From positions 1 through 64,000 of the forward strand of contig JAJQCF010000002.1 in the NCBI GenBank assembly GCA_021202845.1: 64,000 bases of DNA, given 5' to 3'. Source of the stretch: Oscillospiraceae bacterium (GTDB lineage Bacteria; Bacillota; Clostridia; Oscillospirales; Oscillospiraceae). The position numbers were made by a program, and so were the translations under genes. The notes beneath the pieces were generated by a model, which worked only from the letters and a program-made list of their open reading frames with translations, did not search any database and had not been told where the DNA came from. This document shows, one piece after another, positions 8,790 through 17,260 of this stretch; within the stretch, counting starts at the first letter, position 1; each line of letters begins with the position of its first letter.

Positions 8790-9677
8790 ATGACCTCAAA
8801 CCCGATATTCACAGGAGCGGCAACCGCCCTCATCACCCCGACAACCCCCGACGGCGTGGATTACGAGGCGCTGGGACGCCTTATAGACTGGCAGATTGCG
8901 GAGGGCATTGACGCACTCGTCATCTGCGGCACCAGCGGCGAGGCTCCCACGCTGACTGACGAGGAGCACATGGAGTGCATACGCTACAGCGTGGAGCGCG
9001 CGGCGGGCAGAGTGCCTATCATCGCCGGAACCGGCTCGAACTACACCGACCACGCCATTGAAATGACAAAATACTCCTGCTCCGTGGGCGCGGACGCCTG
9101 CCTTGTGGTGACTCCTTATTATAATAAGGCCACGCAGAAGGGGCTTGTGCGCCACTACCACGCCATTGCCGAGGCCTCGACGAAGCCGATAATTGTCTAC
9201 AATGTCCCCTCGCGCACCGGCAGCTCCATAGAGCCGAATACCTATGTGGAAATGGCGGAGCACCCGCGCATTGCGGCCATAAAGGAGGCCAACGGCGACA
9301 TCAGCAAGATTGTCCGCACCGCCGCGCTCGTGGGGGATAAGCTGGACATATACTCTGGCAACGACGACCAGATAGTGCCGATTCTCTCTATGGGCGGCGC
9401 GGGCGTTATCTCCGTGCTCTCGAACCTCATGCCGCGTGCTACAAGCGAGCTGTGCCGCAAGTATTTCGAGGGCGACACCGCGGGAGCGGCAGCTGACCAG
9501 TGCCGCTACATCGACCTCATCTCCGCGCTGTTTTGCGAGGTGAACCCCATTCCCGTCAAGGCGGCTATGGCAAAAATGGGCTTCTGCCAGAATTACCTGC
9601 GCCTGCCGCTGACCGAAATGGAACCGGCTCACGCGGAAAAGCTCTACGCGCTCATGGCGGAGCAGGGACTTATATAA
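8790..9677 (+). CDS. dapA: 4-hydroxy-tetrahydrodipicolinate synthase
   Basis: 295 residues, normal length for DapA. It condenses pyruvate with aspartate semialdehyde, the first committed step to diaminopimelate and lysine. Visible features are ALITP at the N-terminus, CGTSGEAPTL, TPYYNK, VYNVPSRTG and AAIKEANGD, where Lys165 is the Schiff-base lysine. The loop is GTSGE where many family members have GTTGE, a conservative change. The ATG at 8790 follows AGAAAGGGG. The frame stays open further upstream, but that part is the riboswitch. Confidence 0.96.
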   Translation: MTSNPIFTGAATALITPTTPDGVDYEALGRLIDWQIAEGIDALVICGTSGEAPTLTDEEHMECIRYSVERAAGRVPIIAGTGSNYTDHAIEMTKYSCSVGADACLVVTPYYNKATQKGLVRHYHAIAEASTKPIIVYNVPSRTGSSIEPNTYVEMAEHPRIAAIKEANGDISKIVRTAALVGDKLDIYSGNDDQIVPILSMGGAGVISVLSNLMPRATSELCRKYFEGDTAGAAADQCRYIDLISALFCEVNPIPVKAAMAKMGFCQNYLRLPLTEMEPAHAEKLYALMAEQGLI

Positions 9678-9722
9678 CAAACTTTTTCAACATTACATCA
9701 GAGATACGAGGGATAAAGCTCT

Positions 9723-10439
9723 ATGGACATAATCGTTTTCGATGCGCGCGGACACATGGGAGAAATAGTCTGCCGCCGCGTGCGTGAAAAGCAGTGCGGC
9801 GCGCTTATAATGACCTCCAGCAAGCCGGAGGGAGATATGCTGCCGCTCTGCGCCGTCAGCAGAGGCGACTGCATAATAGACTTCTCGCACCACGCGGCTA
9901 CCGCGGACGTCTGCGGTACAGCGGCGCGGCTCGGCCTGCCGCTTGTGGAGGCCACAACGGGACAGACGGAGGAGGAAAAGCGGCTCATTGAGCAGACGGC
10001 GAAGTTAGTGCCGGTGTTCTTCTCCGGCAATATGTCCGTGGGCATAGCTCTGCTCATGCGGCTGGCGCGGGAGACGGCCAAGTGCTTCCCCGATGCCGAT
10101 ATAGAAATTGTCGAAGCGCACCACAACCGCAAGATTGACGTGCCCTCCGGCACGGCGCTCATGCTGGCTGAGAGCGTGCGCGAGGCCAGACCGAACGCGG
10201 AAATGGTAGTGGGGCGGCACGAAAACGGCAAGCGAGCCGCCAACGAGGTGGGAATCCACTCCCTGCGCATGGGCAACATTGTAGGTATGCACGAGGTCAT
10301 AGTCAACGCCGGCTCCCAGTCGATAACGCTCAAGCACGAGGCGTATGACCGCGCGCTGTTTGCCGACGGTGCGCTGGCCGCGGCGGAGTTCATAGTCGGC
10401 AAGAGCGCGGGACTTTACGGCATGGCCGATATGGTCTGA
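9723..10439 (+). CDS. dapB: 4-hydroxy-tetrahydrodipicolinate reductase
   Basis: 238 residues, second enzyme of the lysine branch, reducing HTPA with NAD(P)H. Diagnostic motifs are EAHHNRKIDVPSGTAL (catalytic His and Lys), FSGNMSVG and VGIHSLRMGNIVG. The N-terminal nucleotide loop reads IIVFDARGHMGE, so the first glycine of the usual GxxGxMG loop is Asp; this could shift NADH/NADPH preference. It follows dapA by 45 bp with only a weak Shine-Dalgarno sequence. Confidence 0.94.
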   Translation: MDIIVFDARGHMGEIVCRRVREKQCGALIMTSSKPEGDMLPLCAVSRGDCIIDFSHHAATADVCGTAARLGLPLVEATTGQTEEEKRLIEQTAKLVPVFFSGNMSVGIALLMRLARETAKCFPDADIEIVEAHHNRKIDVPSGTALMLAESVREARPNAEMVVGRHENGKRAANEVGIHSLRMGNIVGMHEVIVNAGSQSITLKHEAYDRALFADGALAAAEFIVGKSAGLYGMADMV

Positions 10440-10460
10440 AGCGGAAGGGAGAAAGGCAAA

Positions 10461-11156
10461 ATGATGAACGCACAGGAAATAATTCAATATATAGCGACGG
10501 CGGAAAAGAAAACGCCGGTTAAGCTCTATGTCAAAGAGCGCGAGCCTATAGACTACGGCGAGGCCAAGGTGTTTGGCTGCGGGGACAAGATAGTTTTCGG
10601 CGACTGGCGCGGCCTTGCGCCCATTTTGGAGGCCAACGCCGATAAAATTGAGGATATAGTTATAGAAAACGACTGCCGCAACAGCGCCATTCCGCTGCTG
10701 GACATGAAGGCGGTCCCCGCGCGCATTGAGCCGGGCGCCATAATCCGCGAGCAGGTGGAAATCGGCGAGCGCGCGGTAATTATGATGGGCGCGGTAATAA
10801 ACATCGGCGCGGTCATAGGCGAGGGCAGCATGATTGATATGGGCGCCATACTGGGCGGGCGTGCAACGGTGGGCAAAAACTGCCACATCGGCGCGGGCGC
10901 GGTGCTGGCGGGAGTTATCGAGCCGGCCTCGGCGCAGCCTGTCATTATCGAGGACGGAGTGCTGGTTGGCGCGAACGCCGTGGTCATAGAGGGCGTGCGC
11001 GTGGGCAAAAACGCCGTCGTCGCCGCCGGAGCCGTCGTGACGCAGGACGTGCCGGAAAACGCCGTCGTTGCGGGCTGTCCGGCGCGCGTGATAAAGATGA
11101 AGGACGAAAAAACCACCATGAAAACAGCTCTTGAGGACGCGCTCAGAACGCTGTGA
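10461..11156 (+). CDS. dapH: Tetrahydrodipicolinate N-acetyltransferase
   Basis: 231 residues, acetyl-CoA-dependent acyltransferase with a left-handed beta helix. The hexapeptide repeats are visible ([20 protein letters not shown] and onward) plus the C-terminal [11 protein letters not shown]. The N-terminal domain ([18 protein letters not shown]) is that of DapH, not succinyl-type DapD. It therefore points to the acetylase variant of the diaminopimelate pathway, consistent with an M20 deacetylase two genes on. An N-acetyl-DAP aminotransferase is not in this window. Confidence 0.93.
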   Translation: MMNAQEIIQYIATAEKKTPVKLYVKEREPIDYGEAKVFGCGDKIVFGDWRGLAPILEANADKIEDIVIENDCRNSAIPLLDMKAVPARIEPGAIIREQVEIGERAVIMMGAVINIGAVIGEGSMIDMGAILGGRATVGKNCHIGAGAVLAGVIEPASAQPVIIEDGVLVGANAVVIEGVRVGKNAVVAAGAVVTQDVPENAVVAGCPARVIKMKDEKTTMKTALEDALRTL

Positions 11157-11186
11157 CAAAACACTGATTAGCAAGAGGGACCCGCC

Positions 11187-12449
11187 ATGACAGAAAAGAC
11201 AGTGCCGTTTTCCCTTGGCACGGTAAACGCCATAAAAAGCAGCTGCAGCACCCCGTTTTACATCTACGACGCCGCGGGAATAGAAAAATGCGTAAAGGAC
11301 TTATACAAGGCATTTTCTTGGAACGAGGGCTTTAAGGAATATTTCGCGGTCAAGGCCACGCCTAATCCGGCAATTTTAAAGCTCTTGGCCTCGCTGGGCT
11401 GCGGCATGGACTGCGCCAGCGTCGCCGAGGTGGAGATGAGCCGCCGCTGCGGCATCGAGGGGCACAACATAATGTTCTCCTCCAACGACACCGCGCCGGA
11501 GGACTTCCGCGCGGCCAATGACGCGGGAGCGATAATCAACCTTGACGACATCACGCATATTTCCATGCTGGAAAAGGTCTGCGGCGTGCCGGACACGGTC
11601 TGCTGCCGCTACAACCCCGGCACGTTCCTTATAACGAACGAGATAATGGGCCGTCTGGACGACAGCAAGTTCGGCATGACCCGCGTTCAGCTCGTGCAGG
11701 CTATGCGTATACTGCGCGGCAAGGGCGTCAAGCACTTCGGCGTTCACGCCATGCTTGCCAGCTCCTGCCTTGAAAACGTCTACTACCCGCACCTTGCGGA
11801 GGAGCTTTTCGGCCTCGCGCTGGAGCTGAGGGACACGCTGGGCATTGAGCTGGAATTTATAGATATGTCCGGCGGCATAGGCATACCCTACCTGCCGGAG
11901 CAGACCGCCGTGGACATATTCTCCATCGGCGAGGGCGTGAGGGAGGCCTACGAGCGCCTGATAACGCCCTCCGGCATGAAGATTAAGCTCTTCACGGAAA
12001 TGGGGCGCTACATAACCGGCCCTTACGGCTACCTTGTGACAACCGTGCTGCACCACAAGGACGTTTACAAGCACTATGTGGGCGTGGACGCCACGGCCTG
12101 CGACCTCATGCGTCCGGCGATGTACGGTTCTTACCACCACATAACCGTGCTGGGCAGAGAGGACGCGGAGTGCGACACCGTCTGCGATGTGGTCGGCTCC
12201 CTGTGCGAGAATAACGACAAGTTCGCCGTTGACCGCTTCCTGCCGCGGACGCAGGAGGGCGACGTGCTCGTGCTGCACGACGCGGGAGCGCACGGGCGCA
12301 GCATGGGCTACAACTACAACGGCAAGCTGCGCTGCGGCGAGTTTTTGCTGGAGAAAAACGGCGAGGTGAGGCTTATCCGCCGCGCCGAAACGGTGGAGGA
12401 CTACTTCGCCACGCTCGATATATTTCCTGAATTTTCAAAGAAAGGCTGA
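11187..12449 (+). CDS. lysA: Diaminopimelate decarboxylase
   Basis: 420 residues, PLP fold-type III enzyme that decarboxylates meso-DAP to lysine. The PLP lysine is Lys56 in FAVKATPNP. Other conserved parts are the HAMLASSC region, DMSGGIGIPY, TEMGRY and the C-terminal DAGAHGRSMGYNYNG, which supplies the cysteine-less substrate loop of the clostridial subgroup. It lies 30 bp after dapH and 2 bp before the M20 hydrolase, firmly within the riboswitch operon. Confidence 0.94.
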   Translation: MTEKTVPFSLGTVNAIKSSCSTPFYIYDAAGIEKCVKDLYKAFSWNEGFKEYFAVKATPNPAILKLLASLGCGMDCASVAEVEMSRRCGIEGHNIMFSSNDTAPEDFRAANDAGAIINLDDITHISMLEKVCGVPDTVCCRYNPGTFLITNEIMGRLDDSKFGMTRVQLVQAMRILRGKGVKHFGVHAMLASSCLENVYYPHLAEELFGLALELRDTLGIELEFIDMSGGIGIPYLPEQTAVDIFSIGEGVREAYERLITPSGMKIKLFTEMGRYITGPYGYLVTTVLHHKDVYKHYVGVDATACDLMRPAMYGSYHHITVLGREDAECDTVCDVVGSLCENNDKFAVDRFLPRTQEGDVLVLHDAGAHGRSMGYNYNGKLRCGEFLLEKNGEVRLIRRAETVEDYFATLDIFPEFSKKG

Positions 12450-12451
12450 AA

Positions 12452-13600
12452 ATGCTGGACTGCATACTCAAAAACGAGGCCGAGCTTGTGCGGCTGCGGC
12501 GGGATATTCACGCCCACCCCGAGCTTGGCAACTGCGAGGAGCGCACCTCGGCTCTGGTGGCCGAGCGGCTGGAGCGCGCGGGACTTAGAGTGCGCCGCGC
12601 CGCGGGCACGGGCATAATCGCCTCCCTGCGCGGTGAGCGCAGCGGCAGGACGCTCGTGCTGCGCGCGGACATGGACTGCCTCCCGTTGACGGAGCGCACG
12701 GGGCTGCCCTACGCCTCGGAGCGCGCGGGGCTGATGCACGCCTGCGGGCACGACATTCACACCGCCGCGCTCGTCGGCTGTGCGGAGGCGCTGGCGCAAA
12801 GGTGCGGAGAGCTCTGCGGCGAGGTGCGGTTTGTGTTCCAGCCTGACGAGGAGGGCGACGGCGGCGCCGCGCGTCTTGTGGCCGAGGGCTGCATGGACGG
12901 GGCGGACGCCGTTTTTGGCTACCATGTTGACCCGCACATAGCGCCCGGCAGGGTCGGCATACGCTACGGCAAGTTCTACGCCGCCTCCAACCCCTTTGAC
13001 GTGACGGTGCGCGGCAGGGCAGCACACGCCGCCCAGCCGGAGGCGGGAGTTGACGCCATATACGCCGCGGCAACGGCTGTTGCCGCGCTGCACGAGCTTC
13101 GGTCGCGCGAGAGTGCGGCGGGGGAGAAGTGCATAATATCCATCGGCACCATAGGCGGCGGCACGGGGCGCAACATAATCTGCGGCGAGTGCTCGTTTTC
13201 CGGCGTTATCCGCACACTGGGCGCCGAGGCGAGGGCGCGGATTGTCCGCGAGGCGGAGGAGACGGTAAAAAAAGCCGCCTCGCTCGCGGGAGCGTCGGCG
13301 GACTGGCGCGTTACAGAGGGCTACGGCGGCATTGTGAACGACGACGGCGCTGTGGACATAGTGCGCGCGGCGGCGGAAAAGGCGCTCGGACGCGAGAAGG
13401 TGGAGCTGATAGCCGAGCCGCTTATGACAACGGAGGACTTCGGCTGCTACGGCGAAAGAGCGCCCTGCTGCTTTTTCCACGTCGGCGCGGGCGGCAGCGA
13501 GCCGCTGCACTCCCCGCGCTTTGCCCCCGACGAGAGTGCCATAGCCGTCGCCGCGTCGGTGCTGACGCAGGCCGCGCTGGACTTCTGCTCGGAAAATTAA
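12452..13600 (+). CDS. M20 family amidohydrolase, probable N-acetyldiaminopimelate deacetylase
   Basis: 382 residues, M20D metallohydrolase. Visible metal and catalytic motifs are RRDIHAHPELG, RADMDCLPL, MHACGHDIHTAAL, FQPDEEGDGGA and the C-terminal TTEDFGCYGE. The family includes DapL deacetylases, hippurate hydrolases and IAA-amino acid hydrolases, which are hard to tell apart by motif. Its place directly after dapH and lysA in the acetylase-type lysine operon makes N-acetyl-L,L-DAP deacetylase the most likely role. Confidence 0.8.
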   Translation: MLDCILKNEAELVRLRRDIHAHPELGNCEERTSALVAERLERAGLRVRRAAGTGIIASLRGERSGRTLVLRADMDCLPLTERTGLPYASERAGLMHACGHDIHTAALVGCAEALAQRCGELCGEVRFVFQPDEEGDGGAARLVAEGCMDGADAVFGYHVDPHIAPGRVGIRYGKFYAASNPFDVTVRGRAAHAAQPEAGVDAIYAAATAVAALHELRSRESAAGEKCIISIGTIGGGTGRNIICGECSFSGVIRTLGAEARARIVREAEETVKKAASLAGASADWRVTEGYGGIVNDDGAVDIVRAAAEKALGREKVELIAEPLMTTEDFGCYGERAPCCFFHVGAGGSEPLHSPRFAPDESAIAVAASVLTQAALDFCSEN

Positions 13601-13622
13601 CGCTAAGGGAGAGCGAGAGAAT

Positions 13623-14885
13623 ATGATACGTTTTTATAATGGCCGCGTGCTGACGCTGACGGACGGCAGTTTGGAGCTTGGGCGCGACGAGGTCTGGACG
13701 AACGGCGCAAAAATATGCTATGTCGGCGCGCCGCGGGCGGAAATGCCGCGCTTTGAGCGGGAGATAAACCTGTGCGGAGATTTGCTCATGCCGGGCTTCA
13801 AGGACGCGCACACCCACTCCGCAATGACGTTCGCGCGCTCTCTGGCAGACGATTTGCCGCTTCAGGACTGGCTGTACACAAAAATTTTTCCGCTGGAGGA
13901 AAAGCTGACGCCGGAGCGGGTCTATTGGCTCAACAAGTTAGCGGTCATGGAATATCTCACAAGCGGCATAACGGCCTCGTTCGATATGTACTACCACCGC
14001 GACGCCTACGCGCAGTCGAATATCGACTGCGGCTTCCGCACGGTTATCTGCGGCGTGGGCGGCACCGCGCAGGCTATGGACGACGAGTACGTGCGCTTTA
14101 ACTCCCTGCACCCGCTGGTGAGCTATATACCCGGCTTCCACGCCGAGTACACCGCCACTGTTGACGATATGCGCGCCGTGGCCGAGGTCGCCCGCGCGCA
14201 CCGCGCGCCGGTGTTCGCCCACAACTCCGAGACGGAGCGCGAGACCGCCGAGTGCCGCGAGCGCCACGGCATGACCCCGACGGAGCTGATGGACTCGCTG
14301 GGGCTGTTTGACTACGGCGGCGGCGGCTTCCACTGCGTGTGGCTCTCGGCGCGCGACCGAGAGATTTTCCGAAGCCGCGGACTCTGGGCGGTTATGAACC
14401 CGTGCAGCAACGCCAAGCTGGCAAGCGGCGTGGCTCCGCTCGTCGATTATATGTCGGACGGCATAAACCTTGCGCTCGGCACGGACGGCCCTTCCAGCAA
14501 CAACGCGCTGGACTTCTTCCGCGAGATGTACCTGTCCGCCGTGCTGCAAAAGCTTCGAGCGCGCGACGCGGCGGCCTGCGACTGCGGCGGGATAATTAAA
14601 ATGGCGACGCTGGGCGGCGCGGGCGCAATGGGACTTGGCGACTGCGACACGCTCGCGGCGGGCAAGCAGGCGGATATGACTGTAATTAACCTCCGCCGAC
14701 CCAATATGCAGCCGCTGAACAACATTGTCAAAAACATTGTCTACAGCGGCTCCAAGGAAAATGTGCGCCTGACTATGGTTGCGGGGCGCGTGCTGTATGA
14801 GGACGGCGAGTTTTACATCGGCGAGGACGCGGAGAGCGTCTATGCCCGCTGCCAGAAGATAACGGAGGAAATGCTTGCCGACTAA
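13623..14885 (+). CDS. Amidohydrolase of the MTA/SAH deaminase (TRZ/ATZ) family
   Basis: 420 residues. The metal site is visible: PGFKDAHTHSAM (about residue 58), the later VFAHNSETE and GGGFHCVWL histidines, and LALGTDGPSSNN. This is the chlorohydrolase/5-methylthioadenosine-S-adenosylhomocysteine deaminase group, which deaminates adenosine-like or guanine-like rings. Exact substrate is not readable. It is the last gene of the lysine operon with a 22-bp gap. Nothing obvious links it to lysine, so the operon position is odd. Its stop overlaps the convergent DUF3842 gene. Confidence 0.82.
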   Translation: MIRFYNGRVLTLTDGSLELGRDEVWTNGAKICYVGAPRAEMPRFEREINLCGDLLMPGFKDAHTHSAMTFARSLADDLPLQDWLYTKIFPLEEKLTPERVYWLNKLAVMEYLTSGITASFDMYYHRDAYAQSNIDCGFRTVICGVGGTAQAMDDEYVRFNSLHPLVSYIPGFHAEYTATVDDMRAVAEVARAHRAPVFAHNSETERETAECRERHGMTPTELMDSLGLFDYGGGGFHCVWLSARDREIFRSRGLWAVMNPCSNAKLASGVAPLVDYMSDGINLALGTDGPSSNNALDFFREMYLSAVLQKLRARDAAACDCGGIIKMATLGGAGAMGLGDCDTLAAGKQADMTVINLRRPNMQPLNNIVKNIVYSGSKENVRLTMVAGRVLYEDGEFYIGEDAESVYARCQKITEEMLAD

Positions 14886-15292
14886 GCGCCGAGCGCCGTC
14901 TTGAGCTTGGCGGCGGCGTCTGTGATAAGCTCCTGCATGGTCTGGTTTTCGATGCCCGCGACAATGTTTTCGCAGCGGTTAAAGGGTATCATCACCCGCA
15001 CGGCGTCGGCCTGAGCTATGGCGACGGCCATTTTCGGCGTCAGCTCCCCGCCCAGAGAGTCGGCGATAACCATGCCGATGGGGCCTATAATGCCGTCGCA
15101 GCGGCGGCAGGCCACAATAACGGCGTTTTCGCCGGTGGCGGCGGCGTCGGCTCCCGCGCGCAGCATGGCGGCAGTGGCGGCGGAGTTTGTGCCGACAGCT
15201 GTCAGCGAGGCGGAGGGGAGCGATGACTTCAGCTCCTCAATTATGCGGCTGCCGAGCCGCCCGCCCTGACCGTCTATGACAAGTATGTTCAT
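14882..15292 (-). CDS. DUF3842 family protein
   Basis: 136 residues, beginning MNILVIDGQGGRLGSRIIEEL, a Rossmann-like P-loop-type start with a GQGG turn. Later parts include GTNSAATAAMLRAGAD and IGPIGMVIADSLGGELTP. The family is widespread in Clostridia and has no established function. The ATG is preceded by AAGGAGACACC. It is convergent with, and overlaps by a few bases, the deaminase gene; no terminator separates them. Confidence 0.85.
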   Translation of the reverse strand: MNILVIDGQGGRLGSRIIEELKSSLPSASLTAVGTNSAATAAMLRAGADAAATGENAVIVACRRCDGIIGPIGMVIADSLGGELTPKMAVAIAQADAVRVMIPFNRCENIVAGIENQTMQELITDAAAKLKTALGA

Positions 15293-15304
15293 GGTGTCTC
15301 CTTC

Positions 15305-15333
15305 TTGACTTTTTAAGCTCTGTTCGGTATATT
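15305..15333 (+). promoter_or_regulatory. Promoter of the small-protein/trmO operon
   Basis: TTGACT (15305-15310), a 17-bp spacer and TATATT (15328-15333) lie 51 bp before the first small gene, overlapping the upstream region of the divergent DUF3842 gene. Confidence 0.7.
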
Positions 15334-15383
15334 ATAAATGCAAAATCCCCAATTATCAATAAATATCTCAGGGAGATGAGAAA

Positions 15384-15611
15384 ATGTCAATAATTATGGT
15401 TGACTGCGCCGACGGCTTCAAGCGCGCGGACAAGCTGGCGGACTACAGCGCCCGCTGCGCCGCCTGCGCCGCCGCGCTGGGAGAGGAGAACACTATGCTC
15501 TCCGCGGAGCTTATCGGCGTTTCCCAGCGTCTTGCTCAGCTGGGCGAGGATGTTCGCCGCGGCAGCGAGGTCTGGGACGACTTTTACCGCCGCAATGTTC
15601 GGCTGGACTGA
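15384..15611 (+). CDS. Small protein of unknown function
   Basis: 75 residues, family not recognised. It starts with ATG after CAGGGAGATGAGAAA, a good ribosome site. The N-terminal half holds CADGFKRADKLADYSARCAACAAAL with three cysteines; the rest is a charged, probably helical stretch ending WDDFYRRNVRLD. It lies directly behind a good promoter and 14 bp before another small gene, and codon use resembles the neighbours, so it is likely real. Function is unknown. Confidence 0.65.
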   Translation: MSIIMVDCADGFKRADKLADYSARCAACAAALGEENTMLSAELIGVSQRLAQLGEDVRRGSEVWDDFYRRNVRLD

Positions 15612-15625
15612 GGGAGGAACGGAAA

Positions 15626-15814
15626 ATGGACAAGAATACCCTTGCAGAGACCGCGGCGCTGCTGCGCGAGATTGAGGACTTTTTGGACGACTGCGACGAA
15701 AATCTTGCCGACGAGATTGGCGCGCGCGACGGCATTGCCGGCAGAATGTTCATGCTCCGCCGAGAGCTGCCGGAGCTGAGAGCAAAGCTGCTGGCGGGAG
15801 CAAAGCAGGCGTGA
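15626..15814 (+). CDS. Small acidic helical protein of unknown function
   Basis: 62 residues, not recognised. It has a strong GGGAGGAACGGAAA ribosome site and overlaps trmO by four bases (GTGA), indicating coupled translation. The sequence is an amphipathic helix-rich acidic segment (LREIEDFLDDCDENLADEI) followed by a basic one (MLRRELPELRAKLLAGAK). It may act with the preceding small protein, but that is only a guess from adjacency. Confidence 0.65.
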   Translation: MDKNTLAETAALLREIEDFLDDCDENLADEIGARDGIAGRMFMLRRELPELRAKLLAGAKQA

Positions 15815-16479
15815 CGATAGAGCCGATAGCCTTCATACGCTCCGACTTCGGCGGCAAGTTCGGCGTACCGCGCCAGAGCCTGCTGGCGCCGGAGACGCGC
15901 GCGGAAATTGTGTTTGAAAAGCCCTACCGCTCGCCGGAGGCGCTGCGCGGCATAGAGGGCTTTTCGCACCTGTGGCTCATATGGCAGTTTTCCAAAAACG
16001 CGGGAAAGTGGTCGCCCACCGTGCGCCCGCCGCGGCTCGGCGGCGATGAGCGCGTGGGCGTTTTCGCCACCCGCTCGCCGTTTCGCCCCAACTCGCTGGG
16101 ACTGAGCTGCGTCAAGCTGGCGGGAGTTCGCCATACCGAGCGGGACGGAGTCATACTGGAGGTCGCCGGAGCCGACCTTGTGGACGGCACGCCCATATTC
16201 GACATCAAGCCCTATGTGCCTTATGCCGACTGCGTGACGGAGGCCACCGGCGGCTTCACGGATGTGACGGAGCGAAAAACTCTGGATGTGGTTTTCCCGC
16301 CGGAGCTTTTGCGGCAAATACCGGAGATGAAGCGCGCGGGGCTCATTCAAGCTCTGGCGCAGGACCCGCGCCCCGCCTACCAGAGCGACGGCGAGCGCGT
16401 CTACGGTCTCACGTTCGCGGGCCGCGACGTGCGCTTTACCGTAGCGGACGGCGTTTTGACGGTTGCGGAAGTGGTATAA
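15811..16479 (+). CDS. trmO: tRNA (t6A37) N6-methyltransferase, TsaA/YaeB-like
   Basis: 222 residues with a GTG start coupled to the preceding stop. The family signature is complete: IAFIRSDFGGKFGVPRQS, GIEGFSHLWLIWQF, GVFATRSPFRPNSLGLSCVKL and DLVDGTPIFDIKPYVPYAD. TrmO uses S-adenosylmethionine to methylate t6A at position 37 of tRNA-Thr. Length fits bacterial TrmO with its C-terminal extension. Confidence 0.93.
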   Translation: MTIEPIAFIRSDFGGKFGVPRQSLLAPETRAEIVFEKPYRSPEALRGIEGFSHLWLIWQFSKNAGKWSPTVRPPRLGGDERVGVFATRSPFRPNSLGLSCVKLAGVRHTERDGVILEVAGADLVDGTPIFDIKPYVPYADCVTEATGGFTDVTERKTLDVVFPPELLRQIPEMKRAGLIQALAQDPRPAYQSDGERVYGLTFAGRDVRFTVADGVLTVAEVV

Positions 16480-16503
16480 CACACTGAAAAAGGAGCATAG
16501 GAC

Positions 16504-16761
16504 ATGGCATCAAGAATAGCGCTCATAGCGATACTTGCCGAGAGCACGGAGTCTGCCGAGCAGATAAACGCGCTGCTCCACGAGTACAGCGGATACATTT
16601 TGGGACGCATGGGCATACCCTGCCCCGAGCGCGGCGTGAACATAATTTCCGTCGCCATAGACGCCCCGCAGGACAAAATAAGCGCCCTCTCCGGCAAAAT
16701 AGGCGCTCTTTCCGGCGTCACCGCAAAAACAGTGTACTCGCCCGACGGGCCGAAACCGTAA
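16504..16761 (+). CDS. TM1266-type iron-only hydrogenase system regulator (ACT-like)
   Basis: 85 residues, matching the small ACT/NikR-C-like family named after Thermotoga TM1266: a beta-alpha-beta start (RIALIAILAES), HEYSGYILGRMGIP, and NIISVAIDAPQDKISALSGKIG. Family members are usually found next to [FeFe]-hydrogenase maturation genes; none is in this window. It follows trmO by 24 bp with AAAGGAGCATAGGAC upstream and likely shares its transcript. Confidence 0.85.
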   Translation: MASRIALIAILAESTESAEQINALLHEYSGYILGRMGIPCPERGVNIISVAIDAPQDKISALSGKIGALSGVTAKTVYSPDGPKP

Positions 16762-16781
16762 TTTCGGCGGGGTAATTATTT

Positions 16782-17165
16782 ATGGAGCCGGCAGCTTGGA
16801 AAGCCTACATAACCGAAACATACGGCGCAGACGAGGAGTATCTCTGGCAGAGGTACCCCAACTACTGTGTGTTCCGCCGCACAGACAACAAAAAGTGGTT
16901 TGCCCTCATAGCCGACGTGCCGAAAGCAAAGCTAAGGCTTGACGGCGAGGGCGTTGTCAATGTGCTGGACGTAAAATTAGACCCCATACTGGTGGACTCG
17001 CTGAAGCGCTCCGCCGGCTTCTTGCCCGCTTACCACATGAACAAAGCGACATGGATTACCGCGCTGCTGGACGGCACGGTCCCCGACGAGCAGATAAAGA
17101 TTTTGCTCGACATGAGCTTTGAAATAACAGCGCCAAAGACTAAGAATGAACGTAAAAAGCAATAA
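16782..17165 (+). CDS. MmcQ/YjbR family protein
   Basis: 127 residues. The family features are the YLWQRYPNYCVFRR motif near residue 20, KKWFALIADV, LDVKLDP and the late AYHMNKATWITALLDG. The fold resembles double-wing DNA-binding proteins, but function is not established. It follows the TM1266-like gene by 20 bp and ends the operon. The C-terminus is lysine-rich. Confidence 0.87.
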   Translation: MEPAAWKAYITETYGADEEYLWQRYPNYCVFRRTDNKKWFALIADVPKAKLRLDGEGVVNVLDVKLDPILVDSLKRSAGFLPAYHMNKATWITALLDGTVPDEQIKILLDMSFEITAPKTKNERKKQ

Positions 17166-17199
17166 GACGCGAACGCTGTAAGCCGCGCGGAAAATCAAT

Positions 17200-17227
17200 T
17201 TGACATTTTGCGTCTCTGGTTTATAAT
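17200..17227 (+). promoter_or_regulatory. Promoter of the CsoR-type repressor gene
   Basis: TTGACA (17200-17205), a 16-bp spacer and TATAAT (17222-17227), 33 bp before the GTG start. Confidence 0.78.
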
Positions 17228-17260
17228 GTACATATCTGAATTGACAGGAGAAGCGATATT

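Noticed and set aside
12401-13510. A 369-codon minus-strand frame opposite the M20 hydrolase
   Set aside because: The sense strand carries the whole M20 metal-site pattern; the antisense product is Arg/Ala/His-rich noise.
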